Shown: positions 33,293-45,310 of the stretch, one piece after another
Layout of the letters: each line of letters starts with the position of its first letter
Numbering within the stretch: position 1 is the stretch's first letter
Assembly (NCBI RefSeq): GCF_000699445.3
Contig: NC_067198.1
Span: 29,243,536-29,307,535, forward strand
DNA from: Schistosoma haematobium
Taxonomy: Eukaryota; Platyhelminthes; Trematoda; Strigeidida; Schistosomatidae
Direction: 5' to 3'
Length of the DNA stretch: 64,000 bases
Made by a program: the position numbers and the translations under genes
Notes under the pieces: model-generated
The model's database searches: none
What the model saw: only the letters and a program-made list of their open reading frames with translations
What the model was told of the DNA's origin: nothing

Positions 33293-34135
33293 CATTCTTC
33301 AGAAATCTGAGATGAATATTGACCATTTTATACGGTTGGTTGAAAGTGGTTATCTCAAATACTTCTGTTGCGTACTATCCGTCTAAACGTATGTATTTAG
33401 AATTCTCTTGGAAAATTCAGTCGACCGTGCTACGTTTTACTTACCAAAACTGACAAAACTTCTCTGTTGCAGTACTTCAGCTGCTTACAAAGCTACTTAT
33501 TTTTTGGGAAGTGATTTGCCATAAGGTGTGCAGGCATGTAGAACAATCTGTTTAGGGCTCTGTTTGCTTACAAAAATTTTGGAATGATGTACGAAGTTGA
33601 AGAGGTATATGAACAATGTATTACAAGGGGATCGGTTCCATTTTTACTGTACATCCCTAGTTCTATTCTTATTGCTCAGTGAAGAAATATATGAGGCTTA
33701 TTTACATGTCCTCTTATCTTCCTGAATGCTTATCTCCAAGATATCTACGGATGAACTGTGGAGAGCATAATAAATAATTTTGATCATCACTTGGACTATA
33801 TTCAACAGAACCCTGGATTTAAATTCATATGAAGCATATCTAACATTTGTTGAACATGGTATTTGTGAAACAGAATAAATTTTGTCACCCACTTAAAGCT
33901 TTGTGTCACATTTTTGAGTAGCCATATAGTTTGATGACACAATGGTAAATTTTCCAATTTTTTTGTTCGAAAAATCCACGAAACTTATCGTTCGATGAAT
34001 CAACGATTCTCTTATTCTACCCTTAGCCCTACAGTTGTTGATGTGCAAAAATTTATTGATTTGTGTGGAACAAATATACAGAATAACTAAGTGGGTATCA
34101 CATGCAGTTTCGAGTTCTTATGTACAAGTCCCAGT
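33293..34135. other. Spacer between transposons; nothing recognised
   Basis: AT-rich sequence with no coding similarity or repeat recognised. Confidence 0.5.
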
Positions 34136-34288
34136 CTAGGGCTAATACAGGCCCTGAACCTGGATAAACGAGGATTGTTGGGAAAAGGGTCCGCGACCCC
34201 GTCGCACAGAAAACAACCTTGATACAAAATGGCTAACCAGAACAAACAATTCGAACCACTCAAACTCTGTCCTTCGAGTTGAAGGATC
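34136..34288 (+). mobile_element. Outer RTE relic, left part (host of the gypsy insertion)
   Basis: It matches the 5' leader of the RTE copy at 9637 (TCTAGGG start, CAGAAAACAACCTTGATACA, AACAATTCGAACCACTCAAA) and ends in GATC, where the gypsy 5' LTR begins. The other half continues at 40185. Confidence 0.8.
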
Positions 34289-34555
34289 TGTAACAGCTCA
34301 GGTTGGTTGGTTAAGAGTTGACCTCAAACAACCAAGCATATGCCAAAACAGTATTGTTCAAGTATTCATTCACTTCCTTGTTTTGTATAAGCGTTATATT
34401 CCCTATTATCTTATATTGAATGTTGAGAGCCTTTGTTTGTCTGAACAGATAATCCCACGCTCCACTGTGACCGCGCTAAGATCGAAATAAAAACCTATTC
34501 AATACTTGTCTGATTTCTTCTATCGATAGCACGAGGGTTACTTTAAGGCACGAAA
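34289..34555 (+). repeat. 5' LTR of the young gypsy element
   Basis: It starts TGTAACAGCTCAGG and ends AAGGCACGAAA. It is identical in length to the 3' LTR and differs only at base 11. AATAAA lies near its end (GAAATAAAAACC). Confidence 0.95.
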
Positions 34556-34556
34556 G

Positions 34557-34574
34557 TGGTGAGCCCTTTTTGAA
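34557..34574 (+). promoter_or_regulatory. Putative tRNA primer-binding site
   Basis: TGGTGAGCCC starts one base after the LTR, the expected place for a PBS. TGG complements the CCA tail. The tRNA cannot be assigned with certainty. Confidence 0.55.
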
Positions 34575-34752
34575 CACAAATTTAACCTCATTTCTGTCAT
34601 TAACATTTTTTTTACTTATTCGTAAAAGTAGACCTGATTATCCGTAAACTAATTTGAGTATATAACTAGTTTATTCCGTATTATCTTAAGTTATTCATGT
34701 TATAGTAACCATTTTTCGTGCTAACTTTATTGCTATATTTGTCACATACCTC

Positions 34753-35598
34753 ATGTCAGACTCAATAGAAACCCATAATCTGGAGGATTTGTCACCAGTG
34801 GAGATAGACACTGTTATGACTACGAAATCCCGACTTCCAGAATTTGATCGTAGTGATCCTGAGTTGTGGTTTGCTCAACTAGAGCATTATTTCACGAGAC
34901 ACAATATCAAATCTGAAGGGATTCGCTATAGAGACTTGTGTTCTATCCTTCCTCCTTCAGTCTCCAAAGAAGTCCGTGACTTGATTTTAAGTCAACCATC
35001 ACCACAACCATACACCATCTTAAGACGAGAGATAATGAACCGTTTATCATTATCAGATAGTCAAAGAATCCAAAGACTTTTTCAAGGTGAAACACTAGGT
35101 GATCGGTCGCCGTCACAGTTTTTACGTCACCTCCAAGTCTTAGTGGGTGATAACACAGTGGGTGAAGCAGTCCTAAAACAAGGATGGATACAAGCTCTCC
35201 CATGCTACGTCCAACACTGTTTGGATGCACAGGATCCTGAAACCTCATTATCTCATTTAGCGCGTATAGCCGACAGAATAATGGAAAGAGGTCCTCCAAC
35301 TGGATCAGGCACAATAAATCACACATAAAAAGTAGAATCAGCAAAAGACCCCGTAATAGAAGGACTCATTGCGAGTGTTAAGAGTCTCACTGAGGCTGTC
35401 ACCAGAATGCAAATGGGTCATAGAAACAGGAGCAGGTCACCACAACGACCACGATCCAAGTCACAAAACAGGTCACAAATGTCCAGACAATCTGGGCAGT
35501 TTTGTTGGTACCACTGGAAGTTTGGTGTCAACTCAACCAAATGCATGCAACCATGCGCCTGGCCTAAGCATAATTCTAAGACAGCGGGAAACGAGTAA
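34753..35598 (+). pseudogene. gag of the young gypsy element (one internal stop)
   Basis: The frame opens MSDSIETHNLEDLSPVEIDT. It has the capsid-like FDRSDPELWFAQLEHYF, then RLSLSDSQRIQRLFQGETLG, and an in-frame TAA at 35326. The same frame continues as KVESAKDPVIEGLIASVKSL to a basic Arg/Ser segment and the CHCC finger CWYHWKFG...KCMQPCAW near 35503-35562. It ends at 35598. Confidence 0.9.
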
Positions 35599-35634
35599 CC
35601 CCTCCCCAGGTCGCGACGACTAAGGAGGGGCGCC

Positions 35635-35832
35635 TAAACAGTCGCTTATTTTATGTTAGAGACAGAAACTCTGGCTTGAATTTCTTGGTGGATACTGGCG
35701 CTGCTCTTAGCATCATCCCTCAAAATAAAACTGAGATTAGTCGAGAAACATCATCAATTACACTTCAAGCTGCAAATAAAACTAAAATCGCGACATTTGG
35801 GCAGAAAAATTTAACCCTAGATTTGGGGTTCA
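35635..35832 (+). pseudogene. Protease start of the young gypsy pol
   Basis: RLFYVRDRNSGLNFLVDTGA followed by ALSIIPQNK is the retropepsin active-site region. The frame (shifted relative to gag) is interrupted at 35833 by the nested RTE and resumes at 38914. Confidence 0.88.
35820..35832 (+). repeat. Target-site duplication, left of the nested RTE
   Basis: The 13 bases GATTTGGGGTTCA are repeated exactly at 38914-38926, marking RTE insertion into the gypsy pol. Confidence 0.96.
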
Positions 35833-38800
35833 AACCTTTTAAACTCTGCCCTGGGAGTCAGAAGATCTTCATTTAGAAGAATTACGACGCCTCATGATGA
35901 AAGCCGAATCCCTTCGGAAGTTACGAGGCCGATGCCCCTTCTGACAATCAGAGCGACCATTTATTTAGGTACATGGAATGTTCGTACAATTTGGGACACC
36001 GGAAGAGCCTTCCAAATTGCTACAGAAATGAGAAGATACAACCTAGAGGTACTTGGGATCAGTGAAACACATTGGACACAAGTTGGACAACAACGACTAA
36101 CTACAGGAGAGCTCCCGTTATACTCCGGCCACGAAGAAGAAAATGCACCACATACACAAGGAGTTGCATTGATGCTGTCCAAACAAGCGCAAAATGCACT
36201 TATAGGATGGGAATCTCATGGACCAAGGATAATCAAAGCCTCGTTTAAAACAAAGAAAGAGGGCATTTCAATGAACATCATCTAATGCTATGCGCCTACC
36301 AACGACTGCAATGAAGACGCTAAAGATCAATTCTACAATAGGCTGCAGTCAATAGTCGAGAAGTGCCCAACAAAGGACCTGACCATTCTGATGGGAGATT
36401 TCAACGCCAAGGTTGGAACGGACAACACTGGATATGAAGACATCATGGGACGACACGGACTGGGAGAAAGAAACGAAAATGGTGAGAGATTTGCAAACCT
36501 ATGTGCCTTCAATAAGCTGGTCATAGGCGGCACCATATTCCCACATAAACGCATACACAAAACCACATGGACTTCACCGGATCACTCTACACAAAACCAA
36601 ATCGACCATATTTGCATCAACAAAACGTTCAGGAGGACTATAGAGGACGTGAGAACCAAGAGAGGAGCTGATATAGCATCAGATCATCACTTACTGGTCG
36701 CCAAGATGAAATTGAAACTCAAGAAGCACTGGACAACGGGGCAGACAGTATCACAAAAGTTCAATACGGCTTTTCGTCGGGATACTGATAAACTCAACAA
36801 ATTCAAGATAGTCCTCAGCAATAAGTTCCAGGCCTTTCATGATCTACTCAATGGAGAAGGAACTACAGTGGAGAGCAACTGGAAGGGGATCAAAGAGGCA
36901 ATCATTTCAACATGTCATGAGGTCCTGGGTCACAAGAAACACCACCACAAGGAATGGATCACTGTTGATACACTGGATAAGATTTAAGAAAGGAGGAACA
37001 AGAAGGCAGCGATCAATACCAGCCGAACAAGAGCAGAGAAAGCCAAGACACAAGCTGAATACACGGAAATAAACAAACAAGTGAAGAGGAGCATCAGAAC
37101 CGACAAACGTAAATATGTGGAAGATTTAGCAACGACGGCGGAAAAGGCTGCAAGAGAAGGAAATATGAGACAATTGTATGACACGACAAAGAAACTCTCT
37201 GGAAATCGCCACAAACCAGAACGACCAGTGAAAAGCAAAGAAGGCAAGGTAATCACCAACATTGAAGAGCAACGAAACAGGTGGGTAGAACACTTCAAAG
37301 AACTCTTGAATCGACCAGCTCCACTGAACCCACCCAACATCGAAGCAGCACGCACGGACCTCCCAATCAATGTTGGCCCACCAACAATTGAAGAAATCAG
37401 CATGGCCATCAGACAAATCAAGAGTGGCAAAGCAGCAGGACCGGACAACATTCCAGAAGAGGCACTAAAAGCAGACGTAGCGGCAACTGCAAGGATACTC
37501 CACATTCTCTTCAATAAGATTTGGGATGAGGAACAAGTACCAAAAGATTGGAAAGAAGGACTTCTGATCAAAATACCGAAGAAAGGCGATCTCAGCAAGT
37601 GTGATAACTACAGGGGCATCACTCTTCTCTCAATACCGGGGAAAGTCTTCAACAGGGTATTGTTAAACAGGATGAAGGACTGCGTAGACGCCCAACTTCG
37701 TGACCAACAGGCAGGATTCCGTAAGGATAGATCGTGTACAGACCAAATCACAACTCTACGGATCATTGTGGAACAATCAATTGAATGGAATTCATCACTC
37801 TACATCAACTTCATTGACTACGAAAAAGCATTTGACAGCGTGGACAGAACAACACTATGGAAATTTCTTCGACACTACGGCGTGCCTCAGAAGATAGTCA
37901 ATATCATACAGAACTCATATGATGGATTAAATTGCAAAATCGTGCATGGAGGAGAGTTGACAAAGTCGTTCGAAGGAAAGACCGGTGTTAGGCAAGGTTG
38001 CTTACTCTCACCCTTTCTCTTTCTCCTGGTGATCGACTGGATCATGAAAACGTCAACGTCCGAAGGAAAGCGCGGGATACAATGGACATCTAAGATGCAG
38101 TTGGGTGATCTAGACTTCGCAGACGATCTGGCCCTTCTATCCCAAACGCAACAACAGATGCAGGAGAAGACGAACAGTGTGGCAGCAGTCTCAGCAGCAG
38201 TAGGTCTCAATATACACAAAGGGAAAAGCAGGATTCTCCGATACAACACAGAATGCACCAATCCAATCAAAATTGACGGAGAAGATTTGGAAGATGTAAA
38301 AACCTTTACGTATTTGGGCAGCATCATTGATGAACAGGGTGGATCTGATGCAGATGTGAACGCGCGGATCGGCAAAGCAAGAGCAGCATATTTACAACTG
38401 AGGAACATCTGGAACTCAAAGCAACTGTCAACCAATACCAAGGTCAGGATTTTCAATACAAATGTCAAGACAGTTCTACTGTATGGGGCAGAAACCTGGA
38501 AAACTACAAAAGCCATCATCCAGACGATACAGGTGTTTATTAACAATTGTCTACGCAAAATACTTCAGATCCATTGGCCGGACACTATTAGCAACAACGT
38601 ACTGTGGGAGAGAACAAACCAGATCCTAGTGGAGGAAGAAATCGGGAAGAAGCGCTGGAAGTGGATAGGACACACATTGAGGAAAGCACCCAACTGCGTC
38701 ACAAGACAAGCCCTCACATGGAATCCTGAAGGTCAAAGGAAAAGAGGAAGACCAAAGAACACATTACGCCGAGAAATGGAGATAGACATGAGAAAAATGA

Positions 38801-38913
38801 ACAAGAATTGGATGGAACTAGAAGGGAAGGCCCAGGACAGAGTGGGTTGGAGAATGCTGGTCAGCGGCCTATGCTCCATTGGGAGTAACAGGCGTAAGTA
38901 AGCAAGTAAGTAA
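35833..38913 (+). mobile_element. RTE-clade non-LTR retrotransposon, nested in gypsy, nearly intact
   Basis: It is 3081 bases with perfect 13-base target duplications, a short 5' UTR (5'-truncated relative to the copies at 9637 and 34136), one long frame and a tail of GTAAGTAAGCAAGTAAGTAA. Only two in-frame stops break the frame. The layout (endonuclease, reverse transcriptase, short tandem 3' tail) is that of RTE elements; schistosome SR2-type elements belong to this clade, but family assignment would need an alignment. Confidence 0.93.
35932..38901 (+). pseudogene. RTE polyprotein: AP endonuclease plus reverse transcriptase, two in-frame stops
   Basis: About 990 codons in a single frame from the ATG at 35932, with TAA codons at 36283-36285 and 36985-36987. 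The endonuclease holds GTWNVRTI, GISETHW, CYAPTN, LMGDFNAKVG and SDHHLLVAK. The reverse transcriptase holds [71 protein letters not shown] and the catalytic FADD (38117-38128). The C terminus has [16 protein letters not shown] and a basic GSNRRK end. It could have been mobile shortly before the two stops arose. Plus-strand frames at 36839 and 37700 are shadows. Confidence 0.93.
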
Positions 38914-39627
38914 GATTTGGGGTTCAGGAGGCAATTCCCTTGGGTTTTCACGGTAGCCGACTTAGATCTGGCAATACTGGGGATGGACTTTCTAGAGAGA
39001 TACGAATTTCTAGTTGACACCAAAAAACGGCGATTAACACTAAAAGAAACTTCGTATTACACAAAAGGCAAAGAAAGTCACATCAGCTCTCTTAACTTGA
39101 TTCAAACTCCCCCAGTAACAACAGCGAAATTCCAAGATATACTCGCGGAATTTCCAAACTTAACTAAACCAAACCCACAGCCTTCTAAAGACAAACTAAA
39201 AGTGAGTCACACTATCAAAACCGAAGGTGCACCGGTGTTTGCAAAACCCAGGAGACTAGCACCAGATAAGCTCAAAATCGCTAGGGCCGAGTTTGATTAT
39301 ATGCTACAATTGGGTATTATCCGTCCCTCTGATAGTCAATGGGCATCCCCTTTGCATATGGTCCCAAAGAAGAATGAAGGTGACTGGCGACCGTGCGGGG
39401 ATTACAGAGCCCTAAACCGTCAAACCGTACCAGATAGGTACCCAATACCTCATATCCAAGATTTCACCAACGGTTTACAGGGTATGAACATATTCACTAA
39501 AATTGACTTAGTCAGGGCATATCACAATATCCCGGTGGCTGATGAAGATATTCCCAAGACAGCTATTACTACACCCTTTGGCTTATTCGAGTTTGTACGC
39601 ATGCCATTCGGCCTGAGAAACGCGGCA
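38914..39627 (+). pseudogene. Protease end and first half of reverse transcriptase of the young gypsy element
   Basis: It resumes the pol frame after the second target duplication: [20 protein letters not shown], then [60 protein letters not shown] and [12 protein letters not shown]. The insertion length (3094 including the duplication) shifts the frame by one, exactly as the two halves require. Similarity stops at 39627; what follows to 39741 is open but unrelated to RT. Confidence 0.92.
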
Positions 39628-39917
39628 CTTCCTCAGATATTCTTATTCCACATTCTCACACTTTCTCTTGAAAGCACGCAGCAAACCGTCGGCGATGGTT
39701 GTAGAAGAAATCACATGCTACAAAATAAGATGACAAGCTAGTAAAGAAGAGACATCCATGGACTATTGTTGACAGCGTCAGTCGTCACTGATTGTAAGTC
39801 AAACAGTGAGCGAGTTGATAATTTTTCCTTGGGATGAGAAATAGAACTAAGGTGTTTTCGATAGTTAGGTTAATCGAACCGACGTTCCTACGGAAGTCGA
39901 TTCTAGGGGGAAGCTAA
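39628..39917 (+). other. Gypsy 3' non-coding part and polypurine tract
   Basis: Sequence after the pol deletion breakpoint. AGGGGGAAGC at 39905-39914 is a polypurine tract just before the 3' LTR. Confidence 0.75.
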
Positions 39918-40184
39918 TGTAACAGCTTAGGTTGGTTGGTTAAGAGTTGACCTCAAACAACCAAGCATATGCCAAAACAGTATTGTTCAAGTATTCATTC
40001 ACTTCCTTGTTTTGTATAAGCGTTATATTCCCTATTATCTTATATTGAATGTTGAGAGCCTTTGTTTGTCTGAACAGATAATCCCACGCTCCACTGTGAC
40101 CGCGCTAAGATCGAAATAAAAACCTATTCAATACTTGTCTGATTTCTTCTATCGATAGCACGAGGGTTACTTTAAGGCACGAAA
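39918..40184 (+). repeat. 3' LTR of the young gypsy element
   Basis: 267 bases, starting TGTAACAGCTTAGG and ending GGCACGAAA. It differs from the 5' LTR at one base. GATC follows. Confidence 0.95.
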
Positions 40185-40520
40185 GATCTTCTTTCAGAAG
40201 ATATATGACGCCTCACGATGAAAGCGGATATTATTCGGAAGTTACGATGCTGATGCCCCCTCTAACAACCCGAACAACCGTTGATATAGATACATGGAAT
40301 GTTCAGACAATGTGGGAGACTGGGAGGAACACTCAACTAGCTACAGGAATAAGGAAGATGCTCTGAACAAGTGAAACACACTGGACTCAAGTTGGATATA
40401 AAAAGATACATTCAATATATATGCCGCTGTACTTTGGTCAAGAATACGAAAATACTAAACACTAATATAGTCATCGTGATGCTGTCCAAAGAAGTACGTA
40501 AAGCATTCAGTGACTGCATG
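40185..40520 (+). pseudogene. Outer RTE relic, right part
   Basis: It continues the RTE leader (GATCTTCTTTCAGAAGATAT, GCTGATGCCCCCTCTAACAA) into the degraded start of the endonuclease (ACATGGAATGTTCAGACAATG), then decays and stops near 40520. Together with 34136-34288 it is the element into which gypsy jumped. Confidence 0.82.
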
Positions 40521-40779
40521 CATCATGAAGTCTGAAGTCTGGAAATGACTATGTGTAAATTTGTCATATCACAATTATGGGTAAAGTTTGCTATTAGTTA
40601 CAACGTTATTATCATTGCACGCAAACAACATACATAGTTAGTTCGCATTTCGTTTTCACCAACACCTTTGTAGCCGATAAAATGCATAGAACGTTTTCGT
40701 ATATTAAAATAAACATAAGATATCATTAAATATTTGAGAACTTTACCATGATTCAGTTAAAGTCACTACTGAATGTATA

Positions 40780-40917
40780 TAGAATGAGCAGCACAGAACG
40801 TCGATGATACAGGATACGGAATGTGAATCGACAACTGCATCTCTGTGCTAATGTGGTGTGGCGACTCGAACTGATGTACGCACGTACGAAGTTCTACGTT
40901 GTTGCTGACTGACTGAC
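40780..40917 (+). mobile_element. RTE-like 3' end fragment
   Basis: It ends ACGAAGTTCTACGTTGTTGC TGACTGACTGAC, the tandem-tailed 3' terminus also seen at 25934. The upstream part (GATACAGGATACGGAATGTG) is diverged. Confidence 0.65.
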
Positions 40918-41099
40918 AGGCTTGAAAGACCGCCTGAAAAGCATATCTGATGATAAAGTTCAGCCTGAGGGTTGACGTTAAATTTTTGGCATGTAGATAA
41001 TAAATAAAGACTGTCACGTGATCACTTCCAGGCTTGAAAATGACAATCTAAAAGAGGGTCTTTATGAAATTTTTATAATTACGTTCTCTCAGTGATAGA

Positions 41100-41710
41100 T
41101 AGAACTCAGCGTAAATATGAGGGCTTATAAACCCCTACAGGACATAGCAAGCTATCGAAACTGTGTTTACTAAGGGAAAGCCCGCCATGGCGGACCACGT
41201 CTTAAGATCACTATAACTGAACTTGGACCAAAGTGAGCTGTAGCTGTAATTCCTCACAACAAACAATTATGTAGGTCTTCGATACTTGTGCTGACCTCAT
41301 TAATTTAACTGAAACCAACATAGGTGAGGGCGATGAACTACGCATTAGGATGAGATCACGAGTATGTTGTGCTACACATCCATTGCAACTACTAGCCAGC
41401 ATGAACCAAACCCTTCCTAACACATCAGCAACTTCCCAAGTACCTCTTCAAACTAATTTATCAGTGATTTCTGATTTGACTGGGTTGGTATCTTTCAATT
41501 TTAGAGGTTTTATGTGCAAAGATGTTAGCAAAACCTGGATGTCTGTTGCATATATTTCACTCTCACGGCTGGTTCTCTACTCCTCTTCACTTCCTCTGGC
41601 AAATGTTCTAAGTCTGGACAGTATTGGTGTCCGAATATGGCGTTTTGTCTTCGGGAGATGCATCTTCCCCTTCGGTTTTTAGTTTGGCCGAGAAGATATT
41701 TAACTAAACA
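41100..41710. other. Unrecognised coding-like stretch
   Basis: The composition is less AT-rich than its surroundings, and there are overlapping open frames on both strands (plus 41350-41682, 110 codons; minus 41525-41713 and 41211-41423). None matches a family I know. A decayed transposon is the most likely source. Confidence 0.3.
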
Positions 41711-42039
41711 CATCGTTGAACATGAACTATCTGCCGCCTAACCAAGGATGATCTTACGTATCTCAGCAGGGAAAATCACCACATAACCTATTAGTATATG
41801 TCCATTACCTTATCATTATTTCATGTTAAGTTCGAATTTTTCTCAAGGTTATTATTGAAGCTCGGTTGATTGATACACTTGTGACTTACGACCCAGATAA
41901 CTAAATGAAAATTCCAGCGTAGGTGATAAAGTTTACTCTTAGATTACGAATAATCAACTCAAGTGTATTGTTCTAGTAATAATCACAACCATTTTACAAC
42001 AAACCTACAATTTCTAGTTACCCGGAGCAAGGTTTTTAA

Positions 42040-42430
42040 AATAATTAATGGGGCTTGTGGAAAGTTTGGTAATTTTAATGGTTGAACTCATGGGTCGAAG
42101 TGAGCCAGACCGCCAGTGAAAACCTGGAAGTACTGGACGGCCGTTTCGTCCTAGTATGAGACTCCACAGAAGTGAGCATCCGCGATCCCATTCGCGAGGT
42201 TCGAACCCAGGTCCCTCGTTCTCGCGCGCGAGCGCTTAATCTGTAGACCACTGAAAAGGTATCCGATGGTGTTATTGTCTAACTTCCATCGATCCACGAA
42301 TAGCTGCGCAACCATTTATCCATTTTTGACGATAGATACCTGACTCTACCCGACACTGATCGAACTCTACTAGTCACAGTTTTTCACTAGAACACCAGTA
42401 AATCATCTTGGAGCCGGTCACCACTGAACA
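42040..42430 (-). mobile_element. tRNA-like SINE, near full length
   Basis: On the minus strand: leader (GTGACTAGTAGAGTTCGATC, GTGTCGGGTAGAGTCAGGTA), tRNA-like body with box B GGGTTCGAACCT, hammerhead segment at about 42134-42178 with GACGAAACGGCCGTC intact but CTGANGA changed to CTGTGGA, then the tail to 42040. With 12615-12985 and 56367-56725 it defines a full unit of about 370-390 bases. Confidence 0.85.
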
Positions 42431-45124
42431 CATGATTATGATCAGAATGAGGCTTGTGAAGATTGTAGTAATTTTAACAGCTCAATTCATGATTCATTGA
42501 AAACGTCGGAAATAATAGTTTTAAATATAACATTTATTATTCGACTAAATAGTTTCAGTTTTTGTTGTAGTAGTTTACTTTTATTGATCCTCATCGTATT
42601 TTTCGATATCATATTCATCTACGCCCATACCTAGTGGTATATAAGGGTTACGTCCGAAACTCTTTTCACTATGACTCACTAATTCCTGTTTGGTATCCCA
42701 CGAACTGTCTCACTAGTTCACTTCAAAATTTAGGAAGGCGCTATGTAAGTGCCTTGTCTACGGCCAAGAGATCTCTACATTATTTGTTTGAAATAGAGCA
42801 TCTATAAAAATAACGTATTTTTGATACGGGTAATAGTGCTTTATATTATATTCATCTAGATCATCAAGACATGAATTCGAAACAAGGGCATGATCACAGA
42901 TCAGAAAACAGGACGACACGAGAGATAACTTTTTATTAATCATCCATAACTTTCGTATACCATTTGCGTTTCAATTTTCTTGTCGAAGTTAGCACGCTAA
43001 CTTCAAATATTCCAGACTAAGATAACATTTTATGTAATATTTCAACCTTACATTTAGACGAATAGTAAAAAATTAACAAAGAATAAAACTTTACTAATAT
43101 TACTTGTAAGCCCGAGTCTCTAGCACGCCATAGTAGCCCTTTCAAGCAATAATCATCAATGACAATAACAAATAGAAATAACACTTCTGTTTATTTTTTT
43201 CATCGACAATCTTTGGACCAACCATGATACGCGTCATCGGGACTTGACATGAATAGATTTAACCAAACTGGATGTATATGCACCAGGAAATAGAACGTTG
43301 ATCTAAACAAAACCAAACGTTCCGATACTGGGATTCCATTGACAATCCCTATTATAGTTTAGACAGAGCCAAGTAGTTAGTGATATCTATGTTGTCCTTG
43401 GAGATGTTATAATATGTTTGCTAATAAGTAAACTAAATTATTTCGTTTTATTATTATTCGCTATCTGTTAGAGTCAAAATCGAAGGCCAACTTAATAATT
43501 TAAACATTAAAGTTAGGCTGTGACATTCTAGACTGCCTCACTCTGACCTGGTTCCAAGGAAAGTTTACTTCTACAGCACATTTGGAGAATAGATAGGACA
43601 TCAGAATGTAAATGGCTTATTTAGTTGCAAAGAGAATAAAAGTGTTACACACACAAGAGGTAGCCAACTGCTTCAGACCTCAGTTCCCTGCCCTAGATTG
43701 GCTAATTTATGTTAGTCATCCTTGATCAACACGCAGTCTTTTGAGGTAGAGTTGCGTTCATCTTGATAAAGAAGTTAATCGGTGTTCACTGATACGTCAC
43801 TCACCACAAATCTTCACACACAAGATACTTTTTCCGTTCGCATGTACAATCCTAGTCTTGTTTGTCTTTCCTGTCAAGACATTATACTCTTTTAGTATAA
43901 ATTATAGTATTGACAACTGATGTAAACATCTTTGAAGTCAAAGAGGTATAGGTAAATATTTAGTGTTCCTAATATTAGACTTGATAAAACTATCAAGTTT
44001 TACACTTATTTATCCTGCTCACATGTTTCAATTTACTATTCATTTATTCAAAACTTGTGTTTTGTTACACCCTACTTGTATCTATTCTCTTTTTCGTATA
44101 CGATTTTGAATAGTGATAAATTTATCAACAGCAACCAACCTCACGTTAGCCTGACCAGTTGATCTAATGTAACTTAATTTAATCCATTATAACTAGCTCA
44201 TTTTTTCATTTATCAAAAGTTGTCTGCTTCCCTGCTAGCTTTCCATCTTTTTTGCTGAACATCATATTGATATGATAATCAATATAGTGTTGTTAGTTTC
44301 CATTCATCTCAAACTTCAAACCAAACACGTACATCAGACAAGGTCACAGTTGCATCAATCACAACAAAAGCTTTACTGAATGTATTAATTTAGCATATAG
44401 CTAGTATAATGTTGGAAGCCCTGTGCATAATTAATCTTGAGTTTAGTACGACATTCCTTAGTCACGAATATTTCCTCAATCAAATAGCGACACACCAAGA
44501 GTATAGACTCTCAAGACCCGAAAGTAACTTGGAGTGTGATTAGAAGATATGATCTAGTACACAAATACGGGTTATAAGTTTGAATTTGACACACAAGCAA
44601 ACCAAAAATTGAAATAAATGAGCAAGAATGTCACCAATCATTTATGATGCATACGAACACTGCAAATGTATTATACCTAATTCTTTATTACAACGTACAG
44701 CACGAGGTTACTGCAATGTTTTCAGACACTTCTCTTGCGAGTTCCTATATACTTACTATCGTATCAATTTTTATTAACCCTCCGGAGTAGCTTGTATGAG
44801 TAAGAATATGTTGTACCGCCCTACTCAACTTAAATTATTGCATACGAAGTGTACAAGGGATAATTATAAGCAATCTGTTTCTTTGTAATTTCGATAAACC
44901 AATTAGTGTCTAGCTAGAGCTTGTCTATAGCTTTTTCAGAATCTAAAACACCAAAGGATTCCGATCACATGCAGTAAAAAATCCACGTTTTATACGATTT
45001 GGAGGTGGAGGTGTTGGACAGTCGAGGCAGTAAGCCATAGTAAATAAAAATAAATTCATGTAGTTGTTAATTTAAGGAATCACCACATGATCCAGTAGGT
45101 GCACTACATCATGATTCTTGATAT
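42431..45124. other. No gene or repeat recognised
   Basis: About 2.7 kb of AT-rich sequence with no supportable coding region. Confidence 0.5.
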
Positions 45125-45310
45125 CTTACTGTGATAATTAGAGGTATTTGAGTTATAGTATGAACTAAGAATCTCAGAAATAACGTAATCGGATCAAGAA
45201 GTACTAGATAACCACAAACGAATGTACTGTATTTAGAATTCGAAATCAAGCATTCAACAATCACAAAGGTATCATTAGTTCATTCAAACACCACACTTAC
45301 CTATTTCTCA
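45125..45310. repeat. LTR-like dispersed repeat, copy 1
   Basis: It shares AGAAATAACGTAATCGGATC, AAGAAGTAC, GAATGTACTGTATTT and TTAGTTCATTCAAACACCAC with 53165-53345, in the same orientation. Since copy 2 abuts a gag relic, both may be LTR remnants. Confidence 0.7.

Larger units (their letters stand above)
34289..40184 (+). mobile_element. Young Ty3/gypsy LTR retrotransposon (CsRn1-like), internally deleted and split by an RTE
   Basis: The order is 5' LTR, primer-binding site, gag, protease, nested RTE (35833-38913), first half of reverse transcriptase, non-coding tail, polypurine tract, 3' LTR. The LTRs are 267 bases each and differ at one position, so insertion was recent. A GATC target duplication flanks it (34285-34288 and 40185-40188). 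The YXDD part of RT, RNase H and integrase are deleted, and gag has an internal stop, so it cannot be autonomous. Confidence 0.93.

Noticed and set aside
34943..35344. Minus-strand open frame of 133 codons
   Set aside because: Antisense shadow of the gypsy gag.
36984..37598. Long minus-strand open frames opposite the RTE polyprotein (also 37887-38558)
   Set aside because: They are antisense shadows of the reverse transcriptase frame.
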